The notes under the pieces were generated by a model that saw only the letters and a list, made by a program, of their open reading frames with translations, searched no databases and was not told the DNA's origin. From NCBI GenBank assembly GCA_934121885.1, contig CAKOVH010000002.1:1-64000 (forward strand): 64,000 nucleotides of DNA, written 5' to 3'. How positions within the stretch are numbered: the first letter of the stretch is position 1; each line of letters begins with the position of its first letter. The stretch comes from an uncultured Clostridia bacterium (GTDB lineage: Bacteria; Bacillota; Clostridia; TANB77; CAG-508). This document shows, in pieces, positions 47,165-55,974 of the stretch. The position numbers were made by a program, and so were the translations under genes.

Positions 47165-48490
47165 ATGCAGGAAAAACAAAGAAATAAAGTAATAAAACAT
47201 ATGGATGAACTAGCAAAAATGATAGATGGAAAACTGCAAAGAATTGAAGAAATTACATACTATGACGAGTTTGAGTTTAAAGGAAGTGGACTTGCAACAA
47301 AAAATGTGTATATTGTGGAAATTGCAACTCAAAAACAGCTAGAAACTGCGGATAAATCTGAAAGAAATACAACATATGAAATATATGATAAAAACAGTGG
47401 GAAAATTGCAGATATAGATATTAATGGAAAAATACATTTTGTACCTGAATTTATTGAAAAGTTAAGACAAATTGATAAAGATTATTTAGAACAGTTAAAC
47501 TTGGATGATTTGGATTTTGAATTGCCTGAAGAACTTGATAGTCAGGACATAAAATTATCAAAAAAAGAACTTTTAAAGGAAAGAACAAAAGAAAAAACAA
47601 ACAAAGATAATGAAGAAAAGGATGAAGAACAGGAAAAAGAAGAAAAAGATTTAGAAAATGAAACAGAAGAAGAAAAAAAGCAAAAAACAGCAGAAGCCTT
47701 AAATATAGATGAAGAGGAAATAAAGTCTATTTCTACAATTGATCCTAATCAAAAGATTACAGATAAATATACTTTAAGAGATATAATACCTGAAATAGCA
47801 AGTTCGAAAATGCTTACAGTGGCATATACAAAAGAAGGAAACTTTACAATTTTAAATGTAAAAGCGGATGGTACTAGAGAAAAAATTGATAGTCTTGACT
47901 CCATAGAGGGGGTAGCTACAAATAAAAATGTTATTTCTATAAATGAAGATGGATCAAAAGTTGAAGAAAAACAAGTAAAAGGTCTAATGCGTATTAATGC
48001 ACGAAATAGGGAAGATGGTTTGGCAATTTCCATTGGCGATTATGGTATGATGAATATAGATTATGTAAGTAATGTAATGGATAAAGAACATAGAAGGGCA
48101 ACTCCAATAAGAACAAAAGAGTCTGAAAATCAACGAATTGCAAATGAAAGAGTAAGAGAAAATGCAGGAGACTCAAAAGAAGAAATGGAAAGAGAAGGCA
48201 AAAAATTTAGAGCAAATGAAGAAAAAGGGATAAACCCACAAACATTAGATGGAATAGAAACAGAAAACATTGATGGAAATGTTACTCTTGACGAACTAAA
48301 GAAACAGATAAAAGAAGATGTATTAGATAAAGGAGATATGTCAAGAAGAGAAACACAAGAATATATTGAAGGTAGAATTCAAGAGGCTGGTTTATCTTTG
48401 TCAGAAGCTGAAATAAATAATACAGTGAATGAAATTGAAACACAAGTTTTAGATGAATCAAGATTTCCAACAAGAAATGAAAGAAAGTAA
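47165..48490 (+). CDS. Unrecognised charged protein, last gene of the T4SS cluster
   Basis: 441 residues, no membrane helix, very rich in Glu, Lys and Asp, with a coiled-coil middle (about 135-180). The first 100 residues form a compact-looking domain (ITYYDEFEFKGSGLATKNVY). The C-terminal half contains LSLSEAEINNTVNEIE near the end. The family is not recognised. GGAGG precedes the ATG. Its position suggests a cytoplasmic accessory factor, adaptor or substrate of the secretion system. Confidence 0.6.
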   Translation: MQEKQRNKVIKHMDELAKMIDGKLQRIEEITYYDEFEFKGSGLATKNVYIVEIATQKQLETADKSERNTTYEIYDKNSGKIADIDINGKIHFVPEFIEKLRQIDKDYLEQLNLDDLDFELPEELDSQDIKLSKKELLKERTKEKTNKDNEEKDEEQEKEEKDLENETEEEKKQKTAEALNIDEEEIKSISTIDPNQKITDKYTLRDIIPEIASSKMLTVAYTKEGNFTILNVKADGTREKIDSLDSIEGVATNKNVISINEDGSKVEEKQVKGLMRINARNREDGLAISIGDYGMMNIDYVSNVMDKEHRRATPIRTKESENQRIANERVRENAGDSKEEMEREGKKFRANEEKGINPQTLDGIETENIDGNVTLDELKKQIKEDVLDKGDMSRRETQEYIEGRIQEAGLSLSEAEINNTVNEIETQVLDESRFPTRNERK

Positions 48491-48502
48491 AAATTAAACA
48501 TA

Positions 48503-48542
48503 AAAATCACTTTTTAAAATATAATTTAAAAGGTGATTTTTT
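48503..48542 (+). terminator. Terminator whose 3' arm holds the dacA ribosome binding site
   Basis: AAAAATCACTTTTTAAA pairs with TTTAAAAGGTGATTTTT. The AAGGTGA at 48531-48537 is the only RBS for the ATG at 48544, so the same stem ends the T4SS transcript and masks dacA translation on readthrough RNA. Confidence 0.7.
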
Positions 48543-48543
48543 T

Positions 48544-49776
48544 ATGAAAGTGAAAGTTGTAAGTGTTTTAATAGTAGTAATTATATTTTTTAATTCCTTA
48601 ACTATATTTGCAAACTTAGAAGAAGATGAAGAAAATTTTAATATTGATAAAATAAAGGAAGAAGTTATAGAAACAACAAATAATATAACAGATTCCCCAA
48701 AAGTAAATTCTAGAATAGCATTAGTATATGATAGAGCATCAGGAAGAATTTTGTTTGAACGAAATGGCAACAAACATACACCAATGGCAAGTACAACCAA
48801 GATTATGACTGCAATAGTTGTAGCAGAGAATAGCAATTTATCTGATGTTGTTACAATAGATGCTAAATCTGCAAATACGGGAGGATCGAGACTAGGGCTA
48901 AAAAAGAATGATAAAATAACAGTAAATGATTTATTATATGGACTTATGCTAAGATCAGGTAATGATGCAGCAGTAGCACTTGCAACACATGTAGGCGGAA
49001 GTATAGAAGGCTTTGCAAAATTAATGAATGATAAAGCTGCAGAATTAAGTTTGGTAAATACGCATTTTGTTGTCCCACATGGTTTAGATATGAATGGGCA
49101 TTATACAACAGCATATGAACTAGCTAAGATGGCAGATTATGCTTTAAATAACGAAAAGATAAGAGAGATAGTATCTACGAAAACGTACATGGTATATATT
49201 AATAATAAACCTAAAGTAATATCAAACACAAATGAACTGCTAGGAAACTTGTATGGTGTATATGGAGTAAAAACCGGATTTACAAATGGAGCAGGTAGAT
49301 GTTTAGTTACAGCTTGTAAAAGAGATAACCTAGATATTATAACTGTTATAATAGGTGCAGATACGAAAAAGATTAGAACTGCAGATAGCATAAAATTAAT
49401 TGAATATACTTTCAAAAATTTTACTATAATAGATGTTAAAAAGCAAATACAAGAACAATTTGAAAATTGGAAAAGATTAAATGAAGGGAGAATTATAGTT
49501 AATAAAGGTAAAAAAGATAATGTAAAATTAAGACTACAAGATATCAAGTGTGATAAGATGGCTATAAAGAATACAAAAATTGATAATATAAAAATAGAAA
49601 TAAATTGTATATATTATCTCGAAGCCCCAATTGATAAAGGAAGAATAATTGGAAATGTTAAGGTTATCTTGGATGAAGAAACAATAGATATACTACAAAT
49701 ATATAATGAAGAAGAAATAGAAAGAAAGGATATATGTTCATATTTATTAGAATTTTTAAAATGCGCAAGTATATAA
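48544..49776 (+). CDS. dacA: D-alanyl-D-alanine carboxypeptidase (DacA/PBP5-like)
   Basis: 410 residues. Signal peptide about 1-22. Penicillin-binding motifs: MASTTKIM (SxxK), RSGNDAAVAL (SGN) and VKTGFTNGAG (KTG). A C-terminal beta-rich domain follows and a weak amphipathic end. It trims the terminal D-Ala of peptidoglycan stem peptides. The RBS lies inside the preceding terminator stem. Confidence 0.9.
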   Translation: MKVKVVSVLIVVIIFFNSLTIFANLEEDEENFNIDKIKEEVIETTNNITDSPKVNSRIALVYDRASGRILFERNGNKHTPMASTTKIMTAIVVAENSNLSDVVTIDAKSANTGGSRLGLKKNDKITVNDLLYGLMLRSGNDAAVALATHVGGSIEGFAKLMNDKAAELSLVNTHFVVPHGLDMNGHYTTAYELAKMADYALNNEKIREIVSTKTYMVYINNKPKVISNTNELLGNLYGVYGVKTGFTNGAGRCLVTACKRDNLDIITVIIGADTKKIRTADSIKLIEYTFKNFTIIDVKKQIQEQFENWKRLNEGRIIVNKGKKDNVKLRLQDIKCDKMAIKNTKIDNIKIEINCIYYLEAPIDKGRIIGNVKVILDEETIDILQIYNEEEIERKDICSYLLEFLKCASI

Positions 49777-49790
49777 TAAGTTAATCAAAA

Positions 49791-49826
49791 TACCCCTCAG
49801 TTTAGTGAATAATAAACTGAGGGGTA
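49791..49826. terminator. Perfect 14-bp hairpin after dacA
   Basis: TACCCCTCAGTTTA (49791-49804) pairs with 49813-49826. Followed by A's on the plus strand, so a weak terminator at best in that direction. Confidence 0.5.
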
Positions 49827-49835
49827 AAAAAAGTA

Positions 49836-49860
49836 GCAAGGAACCATTAGAATTCCTTGC
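49836..49860 (-). terminator. Terminator of the tRNA operon
   Basis: GCAAGGAA/TTCCTTGC stem; on the minus strand TACTTTTTTT follows. Confidence 0.8.
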
Positions 49861-49903
49861 CCAGCATAATGCCTTAATATTTAAAGCAGTAAAAAACTGC
49901 AAT

Positions 49904-49977
49904 TGGAGGCGCCACCCGGATTTGAACCGGGGATCAGAGTTTTGCAGACTCGTGCCTTACCGCTTGGCTATAGCGCC
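49904..49977 (-). tRNA. tRNA-Cys (GCA)
   Basis: Complete cloverleaf on the minus strand: acceptor GGCGCTA/TGGCGCC, D-arm with GG in the loop, anticodon stem-loop GAGTCTGCAAAACTC with anticodon GCA, T-loop TTCAAAT, encoded CCA. Second gene of a two-tRNA transcript. Confidence 0.95.
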
Positions 49978-50012
49978 ATATACAAAAAACTATAAAAGTA
50001 TATGTGTAAAAA

Positions 50013-50088
50013 TGGAGCGGGAAACGGGGCTCAAACCCGCGACCTCTGCCTTGGCAAGGCAGCGCTCTATCAACTGAGCTATTCCCGC
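50013..50088 (-). tRNA. tRNA-Gly (GCC) with an A19-U56 tertiary pair
   Basis: Cloverleaf on the minus strand: acceptor GCGGGAA/TTCCCGC, anticodon arm CTGCCTTGCCAAGGCAG with anticodon GCC and a normal 7-nt loop, encoded CCA. The D-loop reads AGTTGATA and the T-loop TTTGAGC, so the nearly universal G19 and C56 are A and U, a compensated change. It reads GGC/GGU, not GGA. Confidence 0.95.
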
Positions 50089-50250
50089 ATTTTTAATATA
50101 ATATATGTTCTTAAATCAAATTTAGAACATAAATATAATAACAAATTTAAAACAAAAAGTCAATAAAAATTTTATATTGCAATAAATTTTAAAATATAAA
50201 ATCGTACCAAACCCTTATTTTCTCAGTAAAACTAGCTAAAACTATTGAAA

Positions 50251-50295
50251 ATATTACAAAAATGTAATATAATTGTAATATAAGTGTAATAAAAA
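50251..50295. repeat. 11-bp TGTAATATAAT repeats plus an inverted copy
   Basis: ATATTAC (50251-50257) faces GTAATAT (50264-50270); GTAAT then recurs at 50275 and 50286, an 11-bp period. Same word as the arrays at 34653 and 36010, in opposite orientation. Confidence 0.65.
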
Positions 50296-50376
50296 AATAA
50301 CATTCCATAAATTGTGCTTCCCTAATAGTATATGAAGCGAGTTGGAAAAAAATGAAAAAACTGCAAAATACTGTTA

Positions 50377-50405
50377 TTGACTATTAACACAAAAGAAAGT
50401 AAAAT
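50377..50405 (+). promoter_or_regulatory. Sigma-A promoter of the adhesin gene
   Basis: TTGACT (50377-50382), 17-nt spacer, TAAAAT (50400-50405), 36 nt before the ATG. Confidence 0.6.
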
Positions 50406-50441
50406 TATTATAATAATGTATAAAAAAGGATGGAGAAGAAT

Positions 50442-53400
50442 ATGAAAATTAAAAAAATAGCATCTATATTAATTATGATTATTGCAATTTTATTAATTGC
50501 AGGTATTTTTAGTGCTTCATATGCAGCAACTGGAAGTATGTATCTTACAATTAAACAATTGCGTGCATCTGGATATGGATATAAAGCATTAGAAAAAAAT
50601 ATTTGGAAAATTACAGAAACAAATAGTAGTGGAACAGATTTAATGAAAAATGACACTATTTATTGTTTAAAAGGTGGACCTGGATTTGGAGGAGCTTTTA
50701 GTGGAAGTACATCACCAACTGTAAGACAATATACAAGATATTTTGATATGAAAGAACCGGATTCAATTACAGGTGCATATGCATCAGCGATACCAACACC
50801 AAATAGTACAAAATATAATTCACTAGTATGGTTATTAAACAATGTTTATGTAGCACCAAAGAGTACAGCTTCTTCAAGTGAAAGAGAAATTGCTGCAGAA
50901 TATAGAGAACTTTTATTAAAGAATGCAAAAATTTCTGGTAGCGATATAACTGATGATGATATTGATGTAGTACAACAATTAGCTGTATGGCATTTTACAA
51001 ATACTGATGCTTATAAAGTAGATTCTACATTTGAATTATATATAAATATGGTTGCGGGCACAAATTCAAATTATAATGCACTAAGTGATGAAAGAGGCGA
51101 AGGTGCTTTAAATGGTTCGGAAAGAAGCAGTGATTGCCAAGCATTATTCGAATACCTTGTAAATGAGGCAGAAAGTAAGGGTTCATCTTATGATCCATCT
51201 CAAGATATAGTAGAAAAACCATATAAAATTGAAACAACAGATAAAACTATTAAAACAGTAGGAAGCAATTACATGATAGGACCATTTAGAATAGAAAAGA
51301 TTGGAAATACTATTGGTACATTAAATGTAACATTTGAAAATGGAACACAAACAATCTCAAATCCTGTATTGCAAACTGAAAATGGAACAGAATATAATTC
51401 TATAGAAGATACTATAGGAAAAGATTTTTATTTAGTATTACCAACAAGTACTAATTTAGATACAATTACAATGTCATTATCAGGTTCATATTTTGATACA
51501 TCAATTACATATTGGTCAGTTGAAAATGGACCATCTACAGATCAACCAGTTGTTAAGGTTGAAAGAACAAAAGAAGATTATTCTGATAAAACATATTTTA
51601 CTTTAGAAAAAAATTTCGACTTAGCCTTAAGAAAATTTATAACATCAATCAATAACGTAAAACCAGCAACAAGTAGAGAACCACAAATATCAAGTTCTAC
51701 ATTAAATGCTTTAAAAAATGGAACAATAACAACAGCTGAAAAGATACACCCTAAAAACGCTCTATTAGTACAAACTGGAGATAAAGTAATATACACAATT
51801 AGAGTATACAATGAAGGTAAAGTAGATGGCTATGTAAAAGAAATAACAGATTATTTACCAGAAGGATTAAAATTCTTAGAAAATAGTACATTAAATAAAA
51901 ATAATGGTTGGACAAATCCATCAGGTGATGGAAAGACAATTGTTACATCAAAACAAGCTGTAACTCTTTTAAAAGCATTTGATGGTTCAAACTTACAATA
52001 TACAGATGTACAAATTGAATGTGAAGTCGTTGCAACTGTAACAAATAGTGATAAGACACTAAAAAACATTGCTGAAATTACAGCTCATAGTGACAAAGAC
52101 GGAAATATAATAATAAAAGATATAGATTCAGATCCAAACAATGTTAATAGAAATAATTATGGAACAACAAACCAAGAAGATGATGATGATTTTGAACTAT
52201 TAGTTTTACAAGGAAAATATTTTGATTTAGCATTAAGAAAATTTATTACAAAGGTAAATGATGTAGAGTTAACAAACAGAATACCAACTGTAGATACAAC
52301 ACCACTATTAGAAGGAAAAACAACAGCAAAATATAGACATCCTAAGAATCCAGTAAGTGTTGATGCTGGAGATATCGTTACATACACATTAAGAGTATAT
52401 AACGAAGGCGAAGTTGATGGATATGCAGACGAAATAACAGACTACTTACCACAATGGTTAGAGTTTATTAACGACGAGGAAAATGCTAAATATGGATGGA
52501 AAGTATCAGCAGATGGAAGGAAAGTTACAACTACAATTACATCTAAAGATACAGAATATTCAGCAAGTAGAGATGTAATATATGCAAATAGAACAAGCGA
52601 GTCTGATAAAGTACTAATAAAAGCATTCGATAAAGACGCAAAAAAATTAGATTATATTGATGTTAAAATCAGATGTAAAGTTAAAGACACAGGTCTTGCT
52701 ACTAAAATTACAAATATTGCAGAAATTACAAAAGCATCAAATAGCGAAGGTGTAGAAGTTGTAGATAGAGATTCTGTACCAGATAATATTACATTACCTA
52801 CAGACGAATTATTACCAAATTATAAAGATGACGAAATTGCAAGAGGAGACCAATACATTCCAGGACAAGAAGATGATGATGATTTCGAAAAAGTAATTAT
52901 TCAAAAATTTGACTTAAGCTTAAGAAAATTTATTACAGCTGTAAATAATACAGAAATCACAAATAGAGTACCTGTTTTCTCAGTTGACAATGACGGAAAA
53001 TACGTATATACACATACAAAGGTACCAGTAGAAGTTGCAAATAAAGATATAGTAACATATACCTTAAGAGTGTATAATGAAGGAAATGTTGACGGATTTG
53101 CAGACGAAGTTAAAGATGATGTACCACAAGGACTAGAATTCTTACCAGATAATGCAATTAATAAAGAATATAGATGGAAAATGTATAAAGCAGACGGAAC
53201 AGAAACAACTAATGTTTCAGAAGCTAAAACAATTAGAAGTGATTATTTATCAAAGGCTCAACAAGATGAAACAAAAAGAGATAATTTAATAAAAGCATTT
53301 GATAAAGAAACAATGACACAACCAGACCATAGAAATATAAAAATTGCATTTAAAGTAACAGAACCAAATACATCAGATAGAATTTTAATAAATACAGCCG

Positions 53401-54137
53401 AAATATCAAAAGATAAAGACAAAGATGGAAAAGACGTAGATGATATAGATTCAACACCAGATAATGATAAAGAAGGCGAAGATGATATTGATATTGAAAA
53501 AGTTAAGGTTAAATACTTTGATTTAGCACTAGAAAAGATTGTTACAGAATATAGCATAAAATTAGATGGAAAAACAACGGTAACAAAAACAAATCATAAA
53601 TTTGGTGTACAACCAGAACCTATTGTAAAAGTTGAATTAGTAAATAGTCATGCTATAAAAGCATCAGTAATAAAATTCAAATATCAAATAAAAATTACAA
53701 ACGAAGGTGAAATTGAAGGATATGCTGATGAAGTAAAAGACTATATTCCAGAAGGACTTAAATTTGTTGCAGAAGATAATCCAAAGTGGAAAGCATCTTC
53801 AGATGGTAAAACAGTAACAACAGATCAATTAAAGGATACTTTATTAAAGCCAGGAGATAGTGCAGTTGTTGAAATTACTCTTCAATGGATTAACGGACAA
53901 AACAACTTAGGATTAAAACAAAACTGGGCAGAAATAAGTAAAGATAGAAACGATAGCGACTCACCTGATATTGACTCAACACCAGACAACAATAAAAGAG
54001 GTGAAGATGACATTGATGATGCATCAGTAATTTTATCAGTAAAAACTGGTAAAGGTGAGGATTTCGCAATAATTGCAGGTGGTATGCTTATTATATTATC
54101 TACAGGAATTGTATTAATTAAAAAATTTGTTATCTAA
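50442..54137 (+). CDS. Thioester-domain surface adhesin with four DUF11-like repeats
   Basis: 1231 residues from ATG 50442. Signal peptide about 1-30. Thioester domain (about 40-230): Cys75 in YCLKGG and Gln179 in VQQLAVW fit the Cys-Gln thioester pattern that lets Gram-positive adhesins bind host amines covalently. Four repeats follow, beginning FDLALRKFIT (three times) and FDLALEKIVT, each with YTxRVYNEG and DYLPEGLKF-like segments, likely with isopeptide bonds. The C-terminus has SVKTG, a hydrophobic helix and KKFVI, a non-LPXTG sorting signal of the clostridial SrtB type. Preceded by the 11-bp repeats shared with the T4SS genes. Confidence 0.85.
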   Translation: MKIKKIASILIMIIAILLIAGIFSASYAATGSMYLTIKQLRASGYGYKALEKNIWKITETNSSGTDLMKNDTIYCLKGGPGFGGAFSGSTSPTVRQYTRYFDMKEPDSITGAYASAIPTPNSTKYNSLVWLLNNVYVAPKSTASSSEREIAAEYRELLLKNAKISGSDITDDDIDVVQQLAVWHFTNTDAYKVDSTFELYINMVAGTNSNYNALSDERGEGALNGSERSSDCQALFEYLVNEAESKGSSYDPSQDIVEKPYKIETTDKTIKTVGSNYMIGPFRIEKIGNTIGTLNVTFENGTQTISNPVLQTENGTEYNSIEDTIGKDFYLVLPTSTNLDTITMSLSGSYFDTSITYWSVENGPSTDQPVVKVERTKEDYSDKTYFTLEKNFDLALRKFITSINNVKPATSREPQISSSTLNALKNGTITTAEKIHPKNALLVQTGDKVIYTIRVYNEGKVDGYVKEITDYLPEGLKFLENSTLNKNNGWTNPSGDGKTIVTSKQAVTLLKAFDGSNLQYTDVQIECEVVATVTNSDKTLKNIAEITAHSDKDGNIIIKDIDSDPNNVNRNNYGTTNQEDDDDFELLVLQGKYFDLALRKFITKVNDVELTNRIPTVDTTPLLEGKTTAKYRHPKNPVSVDAGDIVTYTLRVYNEGEVDGYADEITDYLPQWLEFINDEENAKYGWKVSADGRKVTTTITSKDTEYSASRDVIYANRTSESDKVLIKAFDKDAKKLDYIDVKIRCKVKDTGLATKITNIAEITKASNSEGVEVVDRDSVPDNITLPTDELLPNYKDDEIARGDQYIPGQEDDDDFEKVIIQKFDLSLRKFITAVNNTEITNRVPVFSVDNDGKYVYTHTKVPVEVANKDIVTYTLRVYNEGNVDGFADEVKDDVPQGLEFLPDNAINKEYRWKMYKADGTETTNVSEAKTIRSDYLSKAQQDETKRDNLIKAFDKETMTQPDHRNIKIAFKVTEPNTSDRILINTAEISKDKDKDGKDVDDIDSTPDNDKEGEDDIDIEKVKVKYFDLALEKIVTEYSIKLDGKTTVTKTNHKFGVQPEPIVKVELVNSHAIKASVIKFKYQIKITNEGEIEGYADEVKDYIPEGLKFVAEDNPKWKASSDGKTVTTDQLKDTLLKPGDSAVVEITLQWINGQNNLGLKQNWAEISKDRNDSDSPDIDSTPDNNKRGEDDIDDASVILSVKTGKGEDFAIIAGGMLIILSTGIVLIKKFVI

Positions 54138-54159
54138 TATATGTTAGATAAAGAATAGT

Positions 54160-54195
54160 AAAACAGTTTAGAATTTAAACTAAACTGTTTTATTT
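54160..54195 (+). terminator. Terminator after the adhesin
   Basis: AAAACAGTTTAG (54160-54171) pairs with CTAAACTGTTTT (54180-54191) plus ATTTTG. Confidence 0.88.
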
Positions 54196-54267
54196 TGTTT
54201 TAAAAAATATTTACTTTGAAAAAGCCTTATGTTATAATTTGAAATATAATGGGGTGAAAAATATAAA

Positions 54268-55194
54268 ATGAATCAAATATTGATGGTAGAAAACAAAAAA
54301 AAGAAAAAATATGGTTCTGGACCAGCTGATATAAAAAGTGTTATAAGAGTATTTTTAATTTCACTTATTATTTTTGGAGTATTCTATATTGGACAAGGCT
54401 TATATGCTATATATAGAGAATCAAAGGGCAGAAATACTAATAATTTACCAGTTGTAAGTATAGAAAGGGTAAATGATAAAGCTATAATAATAGTAACCAG
54501 CAGTAATGAAATTAAATATTTAAAATATAGCTGGAATAATGCGGAAGAAACAAGCATACCAGTAAATGCAAATTATGCAGAAGAAGAAATAATTTTGCCA
54601 ATTGAAAATAGTGTTTTAAATGTTGTTGTTGAAGATAGCTTAGATAGAGCAGTAAAGTTTAGAAAACAATTCAACCTAGAAGGAATAGATATTACAGAAC
54701 CAACAATTGAAGTAACTAAGCAGAATGATGATGGAAGTATAAAAATTTCAGCAACAGATGAAACTGAAATGTCGTATATAACATATAAAATTAATGATGA
54801 AGAAGAAATAAAAATAGAAAAATCAGCTACAGAAGATAAAACTATTAATTATATTATTAAACTTCCAAGAGGAGAAAATAGGTTAGTAGTTACTGCATGT
54901 GATAACTCTGGAAATATAGGAACATATGAAAAGAAAATTATTGTATCAACAGCGTCAACAATAGATTTAAAAGTTGAAAATGGAAAATTAATTGTTACTA
55001 TTAAGGACCAAGATGGAATAAAAGACATAGAAGTTAATTTAAATGGTGTAAAATATGAAGCAAAAAATGTAAATATGAAGGAAGCTAGTTTCCAACTAGA
55101 ACTTAAGCAAGGAACTAACACATTATCAATTAAAGTAACAAATGTTAATTCGTTAGTAACGGCAGGAGCAAGAGAATTTAATTATGCACAGTAA
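54268..55194 (+). CDS. Membrane-anchored extracellular protein with Ig-like beta domains
   Basis: 308 residues: a short basic cytoplasmic N-terminus (KKKKKYG), one membrane helix (about 28-48) and an extracellular part of three beta-sandwich-like segments, e.g. ITEPTIEVTKQNDDGSIKIS and NRLVVTACDNSGNIGTYEKK. This resembles bacterial Ig-like surface domains. No enzyme motif seen. GGGGTG lies 12 nt upstream. Its end overlaps the next gene by 11 nt. Confidence 0.6.
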   Translation: MNQILMVENKKKKKYGSGPADIKSVIRVFLISLIIFGVFYIGQGLYAIYRESKGRNTNNLPVVSIERVNDKAIIIVTSSNEIKYLKYSWNNAEETSIPVNANYAEEEIILPIENSVLNVVVEDSLDRAVKFRKQFNLEGIDITEPTIEVTKQNDDGSIKISATDETEMSYITYKINDEEEIKIEKSATEDKTINYIIKLPRGENRLVVTACDNSGNIGTYEKKIIVSTASTIDLKVENGKLIVTIKDQDGIKDIEVNLNGVKYEAKNVNMKEASFQLELKQGTNTLSIKVTNVNSLVTAGAREFNYAQ

Positions 55195-55972
55195 AATATT
55201 ATTTTATTTTGCCATATTCTCATTTATGGGATGGTGTTTAGAGTCAATCTATAAAACAATAATAGAAAAAAAGTTTATTAATAGTGGATTTTTGTATGGA
55301 CCATTTTGCCCAATCTATGGATTTGGAGCAATAATTATGATGAATACACTTGGAAAATTACCACAAAATCCACTAGTGATATTTATAGCAGGAACAGTAC
55401 TTTTAACATTATGGGAGTATATAGTAGGCGTGATATTAGAAAAGATATTTCACACTAAATATTGGGATTACTCACATTTAAAGTATAATTTTCAAGGAAG
55501 AATTTGCCTAAAAAATTCTATATACTGGGGAATACTTGGAGTAGTATTTACATTTATAATATATCCTATTGCAGAAAATTTAACTGCAAAAATTCCAAGT
55601 AATGTATTATTTTATTCCAATGTAATAATATATATTGCTTTAATTGCAGATGTAATAATTACTGTTACCAAGATGTTATTTATTGACAAAAAGATTGAGC
55701 AGTTACATGAAATTGGTGAGATGATAAAAGAAAAAGCAGAAGAGTTAAAGTCAATTGATGTATTAGAAAAGGTTTCAGTTCAAAATATGGTAACTGTAAT
55801 TGCAAATTTAAAAGAGAGACAAGCAAGAATAAAAAAGAGCCTATATAGATTAATTACAAGATTAAAAAATGCATTTCCAACTATGCAGTCAGAAACAATT
55901 AGTAAATTTATTAATCAAAAGATAGATTTAAAGAATATACGAAATAAGATAAGAAGGAATAAGGGGGAATAA
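55184..55972 (+). CDS. CmpB-type putative ABC transporter permease-like membrane protein
   Basis: 262 residues. The opening FYFAIFSFMGWCLESIY and GFLYGPFCPIYGFGAI are the signature of the ABC_trans_CmpB family (PF06541-like), with about five membrane helices up to residue 165, then a basic cytoplasmic coiled-coil tail. No ATPase subunit is next to it. Function unknown to me. Translationally coupled to the gene before. Confidence 0.8.
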   Translation: MHSKILFYFAIFSFMGWCLESIYKTIIEKKFINSGFLYGPFCPIYGFGAIIMMNTLGKLPQNPLVIFIAGTVLLTLWEYIVGVILEKIFHTKYWDYSHLKYNFQGRICLKNSIYWGILGVVFTFIIYPIAENLTAKIPSNVLFYSNVIIYIALIADVIITVTKMLFIDKKIEQLHEIGEMIKEKAEELKSIDVLEKVSVQNMVTVIANLKERQARIKKSLYRLITRLKNAFPTMQSETISKFINQKIDLKNIRNKIRRNKGE

Positions 55973-55974
55973 AA

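Larger units (their letters stand above)
50089..50441. other. 353-nt regulatory region upstream of the adhesin
   Basis: No ORF supported. It contains the tRNA promoter side, the inverted and direct TGTAATATAA repeats (50251-50295) and a promoter at 50377-50405. Confidence 0.75.

Noticed and set aside
34762..48490. T4SS cluster as an integrative conjugative element
   Set aside because: No relaxase, coupling protein, integrase, excisionase or flanking repeats visible; composition matches neighbouring core genes.
49805..50077. 90-residue plus-strand ORF
   Set aside because: It lies antisense across the two tRNA genes and their terminator and has no homology-like content.
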